A stretch of 64,000 nt of DNA, taken from contig CAWCGJ010000015.1 of assembly GCA_963795055.1 (NCBI GenBank), positions 186,001-250,000 on the forward strand, read 5' to 3'. Under the pieces are notes generated by a model. The model did no database searches, was not told where the DNA came from, and saw nothing but the letters and a program-made list of their open reading frames with translations. Made by a program: the position numbers and the translations under genes. Shown here in pieces: positions 43,690 to 51,856 of this stretch. Source of the stretch: JASHPR01 sp963795055 (lineage in GTDB: Bacteria; Actinomycetota; Actinomycetes; Streptosporangiales; Streptosporangiaceae). Numbering within the stretch: the stretch's first letter is position 1; each line of letters opens with the position of its first letter.

Positions 43690-44403
43690 GTGATGATCGC
43701 CGAGGGTCGATGGATAGCTCTCAAGGATCCGGGGGTTTCGATCATGCATGATCAACGATCTGCGGGAGAGGTCGTCACCGAGACGTTCGATTACGACGGT
43801 GGTCGGCAGGTCACGGTGTACATCCCGGCAGATCCGCCCGAGGCAGTCGTGTTCGCCGGTGACGGTCAGTTGATCTCGCAATGGGGTGGAGTCCTCGAGG
43901 CGGCCGACGTACCGTCCACGATGATCATCGGTGTTCACCGCCTGGCCGATGAGACGCTGCGCCTCCATGAGTACTCACCGGGCTTTGACCCGCAACGGTT
44001 CGCGGCACACGAGGAGTTTTTCGTCGGGGACGTCCGCCGCTGGGCGAGGTCGCGATTCGGAGTCGCGTTGCCCGCCGATCGCACCGCGGTGTTCGGTGTC
44101 TCGGCGGGTGGGGAGCTGGCGCTCGCGATTGGGCTTCGGCATCCGGACGTCTACGGTGCGGTCTTCTGCGCCTCGCCGGGCGCGGGTTACCGTCCGCCTG
44201 GGGTGATGCCGAGTCCGATTCCGCGCGCGTACCTCGTTGCGGGCACGCTGGAGCCGTTCTTCCTCGAGAACGCGACCCGGTGGGCGGTCGCGCTGCACGA
44301 TGCGGGTGCGGACGTTGTGATGACGGAGCGGGTCGGGTCGCACGGCGGTGCGTTCTGGCGCGAGGAGTTCCCGCTGATGGTGGCGTGGGCGTTTGGACCG
44401 TGA
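43690..44403 (+). CDS. esterase-family alpha/beta hydrolase (enterochelin-esterase-like)
   Basis: 237 aa reading; ATG 43744 (MHDQRSAGEVVTE) is an alternative start preceded by GGGGG. VTVYIPADPPEAVVFAGDGQ, then the nucleophile elbow AVFGVSAGGELALAIGLRHPD and VYGAVFCASPGAGY match the esterase D/enterochelin esterase group, with late GSHGGAFWREE supplying the His. Soluble, single gene, just right of the tRNA-Gly scar. Substrate unknown. Confidence 0.82.
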   Translation: MMIAEGRWIALKDPGVSIMHDQRSAGEVVTETFDYDGGRQVTVYIPADPPEAVVFAGDGQLISQWGGVLEAADVPSTMIIGVHRLADETLRLHEYSPGFDPQRFAAHEEFFVGDVRRWARSRFGVALPADRTAVFGVSAGGELALAIGLRHPDVYGAVFCASPGAGYRPPGVMPSPIPRAYLVAGTLEPFFLENATRWAVALHDAGADVVMTERVGSHGGAFWREEFPLMVAWAFGP

Positions 44404-44447
44404 AGCAGGCAGTGACTGGCGGTACAGAGGCACGGGCGATGACCTCG

Positions 44448-44603
44448 TCAGGGCAGCAGGGGGAGTTTGCCGACGATCTTGTCGACGCGGTTGCGCGGGC
44501 CGACGATGCTGACGGCGTAGTACTCGATGTCGTCGGCCTGGGTTTTGGTCATGGTGGCCAGGTAATCCGCGTAGACGCGGGTGTGTTGCGCGGCGGCGGG
44601 CAT
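44448..44603 (-). CDS. short fragmentary ORF of unknown family
   Basis: 51 codons from ATG 44601-44603 to TGA 44448-44450. The reading ADYLATMTKTQADDIEYYAV then SIVGPRNRVDKIVGKLPLL looks like genuine protein sequence (balanced composition, strand-helix pattern). A neighbouring frame upstream (SRITRWRTRRALLEVARS) may be the rest of the same gene after a frameshift. I do not recognise the family. Probably a pseudogene C-terminus. Confidence 0.35.
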   Translation of the reverse strand: MPAAAQHTRVYADYLATMTKTQADDIEYYAVSIVGPRNRVDKIVGKLPLLP

Positions 44604-44731
44604 CAGCCGAGGTCTCACGGGATCGGGCTACCTCGAGGAGGGCCCTCCTTGTCCTCCATCGGGTGATGCGCGACACGTCCGCCAGCAGATCTGCGACAGT
44701 CCATAGCGCTGGTTAGTTCGAATGTGTCAGG

Positions 44732-45336
44732 GTGGTCGCCGTGGCTGACGGGAGCGAGCGCGACGCCGTGCCGGAAAGGTGGACTGCCACCGGAGCCGAA
44801 TACGGCATGTGGATGGACACGGCGCTGGACCCGAGGTTCGCGGCATGGACCGCACCAGAGGGCGAGCGGGCGACGCTGCTCGAATTCCTGCGCAGGTACC
44901 GGCTGACGATGGAGATGAAGTGCGCTGACCTCGATGCGGTCCAGCTCGCGAGCCGGTCGGTGCCGCCCTCCACGATGTCCCTGCTCGGCCTTATCCGTCA
45001 CATGGCCGACGTGGAACGCCACTGGTTCCGGCGGGTGATGGCACAGTCCGACGCTCCCTTCCTGTACTGGTCGCAGGACGTGCCGGATGCTGAGTGGCTC
45101 GGCGCAGTTGTCGACCCGGCGCTCGTGGACGACGCCTGGCGGGCCTGGCGCGGCGAGGTCGCCTTCGCCGAGAAGTTCGTCGCCGATTCCCCGACTTAGG
45201 CGTTAAGCGCTTCGAGACGGACGGCAGTAGCCCGGAGCTGCGCTCGGTACTGGTCCACATGATTGAGGAGTACGCCCGCCACTGCGGCCACGCCGACATG
45301 CTGCGGGAACGTATCGACGGCCGCATCGGTCAGTGA
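44732..45336 (+). pseudogene. DinB/DUF664 protein, frameshifted
   Basis: The first frame (GTG 44732) reads through LLEFLRRYRLTMEMKCADLD and MSLLGLIRHMADVERHWFRR and stops at TAG 45197-45199. The downstream frame continues with PDLGVKRFETDG, LRSVLVHMIEEYARHCGHAD and MLRERIDG to 45336. One extra C in the CCCC run at about 45190-45193 restores a single about 200-aa protein. These two histidine-containing helices are the metal site of the DinB/mycothiol-dependent fold. Pseudogene or homopolymer sequence error. Confidence 0.8.
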
Positions 45337-45381
45337 CAGCGGCAGCCACCTGCAAGTCAAAGCGCAGCGAGCTGCAGTCGG

Positions 45382-45981
45382 TTATGCCGGCAGGATGCGG
45401 TCCATGAGCCAGGCAGCGCCGGCAGCAAGCAGAAATAGGTCCAGATAGTGGCAGGCCATCGCGCCTGCGTAGCTGGGCCCACCCCAGGCATTGACCGTGA
45501 AGTTCGGGTCGAGGCCGCCTGTCACCTGGACGCCTGCCCGCCAGAAGCAGAACAAGAACAGCGCGGCAGCAGGAAGCGCGAGTAGCAGTCGGCCAGGCTG
45601 CGCGGCTTCGCTACCGAGACCGAGCGCACGCGCGACTCGGCGCGCAGCATGCCTTCCGAGCGGCGCGAGCAGCCAGAGCCGGCCTGAGCGCGGGCCGAAC
45701 CTCCGCCGATGCCGCGCCTGGGCGACGCTCAAGATCACAATCGTGCCGAGCGCCAGCGCCAGTTGCTGCCCCCACCCGGCGGTCCCGGCGACGTGCTCTC
45801 GCCTGATAGGCGAGCGCTGCAGGAACTCGAGCAAGCCGTACACGACTCCACTGACGAAGGCACTGCCGACGAGGGCTGTGAGTGGCCCGGACAGTTGATA
45901 GGCGAACGTCGTAGAGCTGACGTCGCCCTTGTCGTGGCCCGGCTGGGAGGTCAACTGTGTGAACCCTGGTTCTGTCCGCAT
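45382..45981 (-). CDS. membrane protein of unknown function
   Basis: 199 aa with about four hydrophobic helices (GPLTALVGSAFVSGVVYGLL; LALALGTIVILSVA; LLLALPAAALFLFCFW; HYLDLFLLAAGAAWLMD) separated by arginine-rich loops. No recognised family or catalytic motif. Convergent with the DinB gene on one side and facing a degraded region on the other. Confidence 0.6.
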   Translation of the reverse strand: MRTEPGFTQLTSQPGHDKGDVSSTTFAYQLSGPLTALVGSAFVSGVVYGLLEFLQRSPIRREHVAGTAGWGQQLALALGTIVILSVAQARHRRRFGPRSGRLWLLAPLGRHAARRVARALGLGSEAAQPGRLLLALPAAALFLFCFWRAGVQVTGGLDPNFTVNAWGGPSYAGAMACHYLDLFLLAAGAAWLMDRILPA

Positions 45982-46172
45982 GTCCCCATTGCACGCCGGC
46001 CGACATGTCGCCCGGCAGGGCCATCTTTAGGGTCCTCCCCTACCAAAGGCTCAATATCAGATGCGGCCATACAACTTTCGTCTGGTCCGCGGACCGAAGC
46101 GACCTGATAGACCGCGCAGCCAAAGGAGAGTGCCGAACCCCACCACCACGAGGATCCGGATGCGGCTGCCGC

Positions 46173-46318
46173 TGGCTCGCCCACCTGCTCTACGGGGAAT
46201 GGCTGCGCCGCGAGCGCCGCCGCGCCGACGTCCGCGGCCAGCTGCGCACCGCGTACCACCCGTTCGAGGCGATGGGCGCCCGGTCGTTTGCCGGCCGGGC
46301 CCGGCTGACCCGGACGCG
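46173..46318 (+). pseudogene. fragment of a large LuxR-family regulator
   Basis: About 49 codons read LAHLLYGEWLRRERRRADVR then GQLRTAYHPFEAMGARSF and AGRARL. This is the conserved TPR-like segment just before the LuxR helix-turn-helix in big ATPase (MalT-like) regulators. The HTH is missing; the sequence degenerates after RTRT. It lies 245 bp from the IS66-type transposase gene. Confidence 0.6.
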
Positions 46319-46563
46319 GACACTGCCGTCGGTCAGTTACGGGGTTGTTCTGGGTGGCCTGAGTCGGCGTCTGGCTGCGGCTGTCCCAGCGGTCGTAGTA
46401 GGGGCGGACGCCGAAGTCCTTGGCCAGTGCCCATAGCGGGGTTGGTCGTGCGATTATTGCTCTACAAATAGGATTTCTTCTGGGATGTAGGTAGACGCGA
46501 AGCATAGGCCAGCGAGGTGTCCATTCAGAGGTAGGTAGTGAGCTGCGGTTTCCGTCCGCTTTT

Positions 46564-48120
46564 TCAGCTCGCGGGGATGGGTAGCCAGGGTTCGCCGGCC
46601 AGGGCGCGGGTGGTGGCATCGAGTGCTGTGAGTCCGTGGCTGGCGGCGGAATCGAGGTAGCTGCGGATACGGCACCAGCGGGCCAGGGTCCGGGGGGTGT
46701 GCCAGTATCCGGAGACGGCCTGGTGGCGCTTGGCGGCTTTGACGGCCTGCTCGGAGCAGTTGTTCGTCCAGTCGAGGGCGAACTCGCGGGTGAACAGCCA
46801 GACCTGCTGTTTGTAGTCGCGTAGCCAGCAGCCGAGGGCGTAGCCGGGGTGGTTGCCGTCATGCCAGTCCCGGTGCCGGTTGTGCGTGATCCCGAAGGCG
46901 ACGGCCTGGTCGTAGCGCTCGCGCAGCTTCGCCAGGAGCTCCGGATCGAGGGTTGGGTCGCCCCTGGCCCGTGCCGCATCGACGGCCTGGTGGGCGTCGC
47001 GCAGCACGTCGATGATGTCGGCGGCCCATGATTGCAGGCTGCCGGGGCCGAGCCTGGTGACCGCGCGGGCGCGGCGGATGACGTGCTGGCAGCACTGCTG
47101 CACCCCGGCCAGCTGCGGCGCGAGCTGCTGGTAGGCGGAGTACCCGTCGCTGATCAACAAGCCGGTGAAGAACGACAAGACCGCGGTGATCGCGGCGGCT
47201 CGCCGGGAGCCCAGCGCCCGCAGCCAGGTCAGCCCGGCGTGCGGGGTGCGCACGACCAGCACGTGCGGCGCGCCCGCGTCCGCCTCGGCCAGCCCGGCAT
47301 GCGGGTGAATCAGGTTGACCGGGGTCTCGTCGGCGGCCAGCACCGGCTCGGCTCCCAGGGCGGCCTGCATCGCCGCATCGAACCCGGCGGCTTCCAGCCG
47401 GGAGGCCAGCCGCTCGCTGGCGCCATCGACGAACCCTGCCGAGACCGGCACGCCGAGCAGCATGCCGATCAGGTTCGCGGCTCGTTCCGCGGGCACGTTC
47501 CCATAGGAGGTCAGCAGCACCGCGGCGGTGTTGATGCCCGGGCCGTAGGAGATGCTGCCCGGGTGCGCCCATGGCGGCGGCTGCGCGGCGTTGACCTTGC
47601 CGCAGCACGGGCAGGCCAGCAGCGGCAGCAGGTACTCGGTCACGAACGTCGTGATGCGCACGTCCCGGACCTGCGACCACCAGCTGCCCGCCTGATCCGC
47701 GCCGTCCAGGGTGATCCCGCACCGCGAGCACTCGGCGGGCGGCGGCATTTCCTCCCGCTCGTCCGGGTCCGGGTCCCGCGACAGCCCGGCCCCGGGATGC
47801 CCCGGCTGCCCGCCGCGCCTGCGGTCCTTGCGCCGTTCCCGTTCGGAGGACTGGCGGGCCTTCCGCTCGGCCTTGCGCCGCTCCCGCGCCCCGATCGGGT
47901 CCTTCGACGGCGGCGTCCCCGAGGTCGTGCTGTCTGACCCCAGCCGCCGCTCCAGCTCCGCGACCCTCAGCTCCAGCCGCCGGTACCGCTCCAGCTGAGC
48001 CTCCAGCTCAGCCCGCAGCATCGCGTTCTCGGTGTCCTTGGCCTCGATCACCGCCCGCAGCCGGGCAACTAGCTCACGCTGATCCCGGCCGCCGGCAGGC
48101 ACATCAGGCTCATCGGACAC
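46564..48120 (-). CDS. IS66-type transposase
   Basis: 518 aa DDE transposase. An N-terminal coiled coil (AKDTENAMLRAELEAQLERY) is followed by a basic RRRGGQPGHPG motif, a zinc-finger (CSRCG...CPCCG), then catalytic residues: Asp in VLAADETPVNL, Asp in LLISDGYSAYQ and Glu in NNCSEQAVKAAKRHQ. The GQPGHPG and DGYSAY motifs are characteristic of IS66. The accessory IS66 orfs (tnpB-like) are absent, as in the single-gene subgroup. I could not define terminal inverted repeats or a target duplication. It looks intact and lies in a cluster of pseudogenes. Confidence 0.9.
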   Translation of the reverse strand: MSDEPDVPAGGRDQRELVARLRAVIEAKDTENAMLRAELEAQLERYRRLELRVAELERRLGSDSTTSGTPPSKDPIGARERRKAERKARQSSERERRKDRRRGGQPGHPGAGLSRDPDPDEREEMPPPAECSRCGITLDGADQAGSWWSQVRDVRITTFVTEYLLPLLACPCCGKVNAAQPPPWAHPGSISYGPGINTAAVLLTSYGNVPAERAANLIGMLLGVPVSAGFVDGASERLASRLEAAGFDAAMQAALGAEPVLAADETPVNLIHPHAGLAEADAGAPHVLVVRTPHAGLTWLRALGSRRAAAITAVLSFFTGLLISDGYSAYQQLAPQLAGVQQCCQHVIRRARAVTRLGPGSLQSWAADIIDVLRDAHQAVDAARARGDPTLDPELLAKLRERYDQAVAFGITHNRHRDWHDGNHPGYALGCWLRDYKQQVWLFTREFALDWTNNCSEQAVKAAKRHQAVSGYWHTPRTLARWCRIRSYLDSAASHGLTALDATTRALAGEPWLPIPAS

Positions 48121-48304
48121 AAACCCCGAGCATGCTCAACCACTGCCAAAGGTTCAAGCACCCCGTGCCACGTGCCGCGCAACGTGCTGAACGCCGGCAA
48201 TGTCAGTAAACGTCACGAACGCCAGTGCTCGCCTCGGTGGTGCCCTTGCAGATGTCGCGAAATCCGGTTTTATCAGCGGGCTGGAGCGAGCGAGACTTCT
48301 GTTC

Positions 48305-49079
48305 GTGGAGCCGGTCAGGAGCTACGTCATCTGCTGTGTCCAGCGAACCGGAAGCTGGCTCCTGGCGCACACGCTGGCCGATACCGGGTACGCCGGCCGG
48401 CCCTCTGACTACTTCGACGACGCGGAGCGGGAGAACCACACGCGGGAGTGGGGCCTGCCCACCGGCGACCTGACCGCCTATGTCCGTGCCCTGCGGGATA
48501 AGGCCACGACGCCGAACGGCGTGTTCGGCTCGAAGCTGATGTGGAACGACTTTGACTGGCTCCGGTCATCGCTCCACCCGCCCGCCGGGACCGATGCGGG
48601 CCTGGAGTTCATGCGGACCACGTTCCCGAACCCTCAGTTCGTCTGGCTGCGGCGTGCGGACAAAGTGCGGCAGGGCATCTCGTGGTGGCGAGCCGCCGTG
48701 ACAGATCAGTGGGGCCTGCGGCCAGGCCAGGAGGCTGAGCAGCCAGCGCCCGACGTGGAGCAGATGGTGCAGCTCGTCCGCTTCGCGGAGCGGTGCGAGG
48801 ATGGCTGGCGGCAGTGGTTCGCCTCAACGGGAATCCAGCCCCGCCAAGTTGTCTACGAAGACCTCGTACGGGGACAGGCTCGCGGTCGCGAACAGAGTCC
48901 TGGAGTTTCTCCGCCTTCCGCAACTCGATGCAGACGACCTTCCGCCCGTTCGCTACCGCAAGCAGGCCGACAGCCTGACCGAGACCTACGTAGACCTCCT
49001 CCGCTCAGCGATGAGCCCCCTGGCTGATCCACGCCTCGGACCGTCGTTTCCATTGACATCGTCCCGGCGCTCGACATAA
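48305..49079 (+). pseudogene. Stf0-type (trehalose 2-sulfotransferase-like) sulfotransferase, frameshifted
   Basis: From GTG 48305 the reading SYVICCVQRTGSWLLAHTLA carries the PAPS 5'-phosphosulfate loop, then GVFGSKLMWNDFDWL and FVWLRRADKVRQGISWWRA, all Stf0 features. At about 48870-48880, after VVYEDLV, the correct frame is lost; the rest (YGDRLAVANRVLEFLRLP, PVRYRKQADSLTETYVDLL) continues in another frame to 49079. The junction lacks a few conserved residues, so a short deletion is likely rather than a single-base error. Non-functional as given. Confidence 0.8.
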
Positions 49080-49141
49080 CACGCTCAGCCCAAGACCCCT
49101 GAATGGACACCCAGCGAGGCTCGACCCCGGATGCGCTGGCT

Positions 49142-49612
49142 TCAGGCGAGCGCATCCGCGATGCGCTTGGCGGCCGCCTCCCCCGCGCGCTGCTTGATCA
49201 GACTCTCTTTGGCCGCGCCGCGGACCACCAGCCGCGAGCCATACTCGCCCGGACGAATGGTGACTGTCACGACCGCCGGATTCAGGTTCCCGAACCCCAC
49301 GGCGATCAGGCCAATGACTTCCACGGGCGCGTCCTGCCCACCCGGCTCGGTCCGGATGAAAGCGCCCTCATCCGCGAGAACTTCCTCAGCTCGCCTGGCG
49401 GCGGCGTCCGGCGTCATGCTGACGTCGAGGTCGAGTTCAAGCACGTTCTTGCGCATCCTCCGGGCAGCCAACCCGGGGCCGTGCCGAGCTCCGAAAAGGC
49501 GGCCCAGATCAGCGATGGCGCTCACCAGAAGCTCATCCTCGTCGGCAATCACTGGCCTCACACTCCGATCTAGCCGCCGGACAAAGGCGTCAGGCCGGTT
49601 TACCAAAGACAA
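49142..49612 (-). CDS. conserved protein of unknown function
   Basis: 156 aa; start uncertain (several internal candidates). The C-terminal part is the most protein-like: NLNPAVVTVTIRPGEYGSRL, VVRGAAKESLIKQRAGEAAA and KRIADAL, an alternating strand/helix pattern that I recall from small uncharacterised actinobacterial proteins. No membrane segment, no metal motif. Just left of an IS110-type remnant. Confidence 0.5.
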   Translation of the reverse strand: MSLVNRPDAFVRRLDRSVRPVIADEDELLVSAIADLGRLFGARHGPGLAARRMRKNVLELDLDVSMTPDAAARRAEEVLADEGAFIRTEPGGQDAPVEVIGLIAVGFGNLNPAVVTVTIRPGEYGSRLVVRGAAKESLIKQRAGEAAAKRIADALA

Positions 49613-49636
49613 TCATGACGGCTATGGCGGCGACTG

Positions 49637-49786
49637 CTACAAACCGGCATAGCCGACCGGGGTGGACGCGAACTCCCTGACCCCGAGCAGCCCGCCGATG
49701 GGGTCGAACGCGGCGGCGGGGTGCGTGCCGGCGTGGGTGTCCACCCCGCCGGTGATGGCGCGAGTCTCTACGCTGGTCACAGCCAT
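49637..49786 (-). pseudogene. N-terminal remnant of an IS110-type transposase
   Basis: 49 codons from ATG 49784-49786 to a premature TAG. The sequence ITGGVDTHAGTHPAAAFDPI then GGLLGVREFASTPVGYAGL matches the start of IS110/IS117-type transposases (GxDTHKDTHVAAxxD...G..EFP.T..GY). The first catalytic Asp is in GGVDTH. Everything after the first fifth of the enzyme is missing. Confidence 0.65.
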
Positions 49787-50213
49787 CCCTTTCCTGTGGT
49801 TGAGGGATGGCACGCACCCGCTGGCCGCCCGGACCTGGGAAACCCCGGCCTCTGATCCAGGCCAGGCAGATCAGACCGGCAATGCCGGCGGGTACCAGGA
49901 AAACCTGGGCCCGGCCGGCAGATCGTTTCGCAGGACAGCCCGAGCGGCGTCAGCCGATTCGGAGGTCAGGCCGGGACCCAGGCCCCCGACCCTACGCCCC
50001 ATCCAGTCAAAGCCAGGGAAGCCGGGCCGGAGGCACTACCCACAGTCTCCCTGCCGAGTCTGCGCTTCGTGGTGATGACCCAGCCCGGGTGGTCGGACGG
50101 CGCAGATCACCCGGTTATGGCTTGCCACCTGCGGCGGCTGGCGGTTGGTGGGCAGGCCGAGGGAGATGGTGAGCACTCGGGTTGTGCGGGCGGGCGGCGC
50201 GATCCCTGGGTCG
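49787..50213. other. 427-bp gap without a recognised gene
   Basis: Between the IS110-type remnant and HxlR. No frame shows a domain; it may include the former upstream end of the insertion sequence. Confidence 0.35.
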
Positions 50214-50783
50214 TCATGAGCCCGCGGCGGGCTTGCTCTCAGACCGGCCCGGGATTGGTGAGCGCTCGTCGAGGTTGCTGTGGCGGTGCGGGGTGGTGGC
50301 TGAGGGTTCGTCGCTGGGCGCTTGTGCTGGGCGCTTGGGGCCGGTGATGTCCCAGTCCGGCACGGTGGAGATGAGCTCGAGGTCGTCCGGGCGGACGGGC
50401 TCACCGCAGGTTGCGCAGGCCACGTACGGATGGATCGGGTGGCCGTGGTGTTCGGCCCGCAGGGGCGGTTCGCCGACGGCCCGCTTGTCGCCCCAGGCGC
50501 GCAGCGCGTGCATCACGGGCAGGAGTTCCCGGCCCGCGGCGGTGAGGTGGTAGTCGTGCCGCGGCGGGCTGGCCTGGTACTGGCGGCGCTCGAGGATCCC
50601 CGCGTCGACGAGGGCCTTCAGGCGCGCCGCGAGGCGGTCCCGGGGGGCTGCGGTGTTGCGCGCGATCTGGCTGAACCGGTGGTTGCCGAACATCACTTCG
50701 CGGATCGCCAGCAGCGCCCAGCGGTCTCCGACCAGCTCCAGCGCCGTGGCGAGCGAGCAGGGGCGGCCGTGCTGAGTGTCCAT
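50214..50783 (-). CDS. HxlR-family transcriptional regulator
   Basis: 189 aa, ATG 50781-50783. HxlR core: CSLATALELVGDRWALLAIR, EVMFGNHRFSQIARNTAAPR, LAARLKALVDAGILERR. An extra C-terminal part contains CATCGEPVRPDD, a CxxC pair seen in one HxlR subgroup, then a disordered tail. Its promoter (TTGATA, 17 nt, TAGACT) puts the start point at or next to the ATG, so translation is probably leaderless. It probably represses itself and the divergent SDR through two palindromes. Confidence 0.9.
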   Translation of the reverse strand: MDTQHGRPCSLATALELVGDRWALLAIREVMFGNHRFSQIARNTAAPRDRLAARLKALVDAGILERRQYQASPPRHDYHLTAAGRELLPVMHALRAWGDKRAVGEPPLRAEHHGHPIHPYVACATCGEPVRPDDLELISTVPDWDITGPKRPAQAPSDEPSATTPHRHSNLDERSPIPGRSESKPAAGS

Positions 50784-50789
50784 GCTTAA

Positions 50790-50861
50790 AGTCTATGCAC
50801 GATGGTTTGCATATCAAACCACCGTGGTCTAGCGTTGTGCTTATGGTTTGGAAGTCAAACC
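50790..50861. promoter_or_regulatory. divergent promoters with two perfect HxlR-type operators
   Basis: GGTTTG-N5-CAAACC occurs twice: 50804-50820 (spacer CATAT) and 50845-50861 (spacer GAAGT), centres 41 bp apart. The first covers the -35 (TTGATA, minus, 50813-50818) of HxlR, whose -10 is TAGACT (50790-50795). On the plus strand TTGCAT (50807-50812), 17 nt and TAGCGT (50830-50835) serve the SDR, with the second palindrome just after its start point. Confidence 0.75.
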
Positions 50862-50889
50862 TGGCAGGTCCCGAACCCGGGAGGTCGTC

Positions 50890-51678
50890 ATGGCATCCGT
50901 ACTGATCACAGGAGCATCTAAGGGCATCGGCCGCGCGACCGCGGCAGAGTTCGCCCGCCGCGGCCATCGGGTGATCGCCACCGCGCGGGACCCGCGCACC
51001 CTCGCCGGCCTCCGGGTGGACCGGCGGCTCACGCTCGACGTCACCGACCCGGACACCATTGCCCGGGCGGTCCGGGAGGCCGGACAGGTCGACGTCCTGG
51101 TCTCCAACGCCGGGGAGATCTTCTACGCCGCCGTAGAGGCGACGCCTCCCGCGGCGTTCGCGCGGCTGCTGGACCTCAACACGATCGGTGCCCTGCGGGT
51201 GGCGCAGGCGGTCCTGCCGGGGATGCGCGCCCGCGGCCGCGGGCGGCTGCTGTTCGTGTCGAGCGTGGCGGGCCGCATCGCGCTACCGCGCCAAGGAGCC
51301 TATGCCGCGACCAAGTGGGCCCTCGAGGCACTAGTTGAGGCCCTCGTCATCGAGGCGGGCCCGCTGGGGATCGAGGCTGCGCTGCTCGAACCGGGCGCCG
51401 TCAGCTCCGGTGCGCTTGATCACGTCACCACCTACACCCTGCCCGGAGACCCCTATGCCCACCTGCGCACCCAGGGCGGCGCGCGTGCCCGCCAGATGAT
51501 AACTCCGGAAGAGGTCGCAGCCGGGATCGCCGACGCGGCCCAGGCGCCCCAGCTTCCCCTGCGCATTCCCCTCGGCCGGACCGCTTGCGAGGTCCTGGCC
51601 GCTCGCCGGGCCGCGCCCGACGACCGCCCGTTCATGCCTGGCGAATCCACCCCCGTACCCGCGACAGATGCCAATTGA
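50890..51678 (+). CDS. short-chain dehydrogenase/reductase
   Basis: 262 aa from ATG 50890, after GGGAGG. Classical SDR: cofactor turn LITGASKGIGRATAAEFARR with Arg in ATARDPR favouring NADPH, DVLVSNAGEIF, Ser in LLFVSSVAGRIAL and the YxxxK pair in GAYAATKWALEALVEAL. Divergent from HxlR and under its probable operators, so it is expected to be induced by an electrophile or carbonyl compound that it then reduces. Confidence 0.92.
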   Translation: MASVLITGASKGIGRATAAEFARRGHRVIATARDPRTLAGLRVDRRLTLDVTDPDTIARAVREAGQVDVLVSNAGEIFYAAVEATPPAAFARLLDLNTIGALRVAQAVLPGMRARGRGRLLFVSSVAGRIALPRQGAYAATKWALEALVEALVIEAGPLGIEAALLEPGAVSSGALDHVTTYTLPGDPYAHLRTQGGARARQMITPEEVAAGIADAAQAPQLPLRIPLGRTACEVLAARRAAPDDRPFMPGESTPVPATDAN

Positions 51679-51856
51679 CGTGATCAAGGATGGAGCGTAA
51701 CGGCGAATCACGGCGGCCGGAATCAGGGTTGATCCTTTGCCCCTGTCCCGGCGGCAATCACAGAAAACAGATTCCGTGGTAACGACCAGCGCGAGGAGCG
51801 CGACGCCGAACACTGACCCCGGCGCGCCCGTGGGCCAAACCCGGGTGCCACTGATA

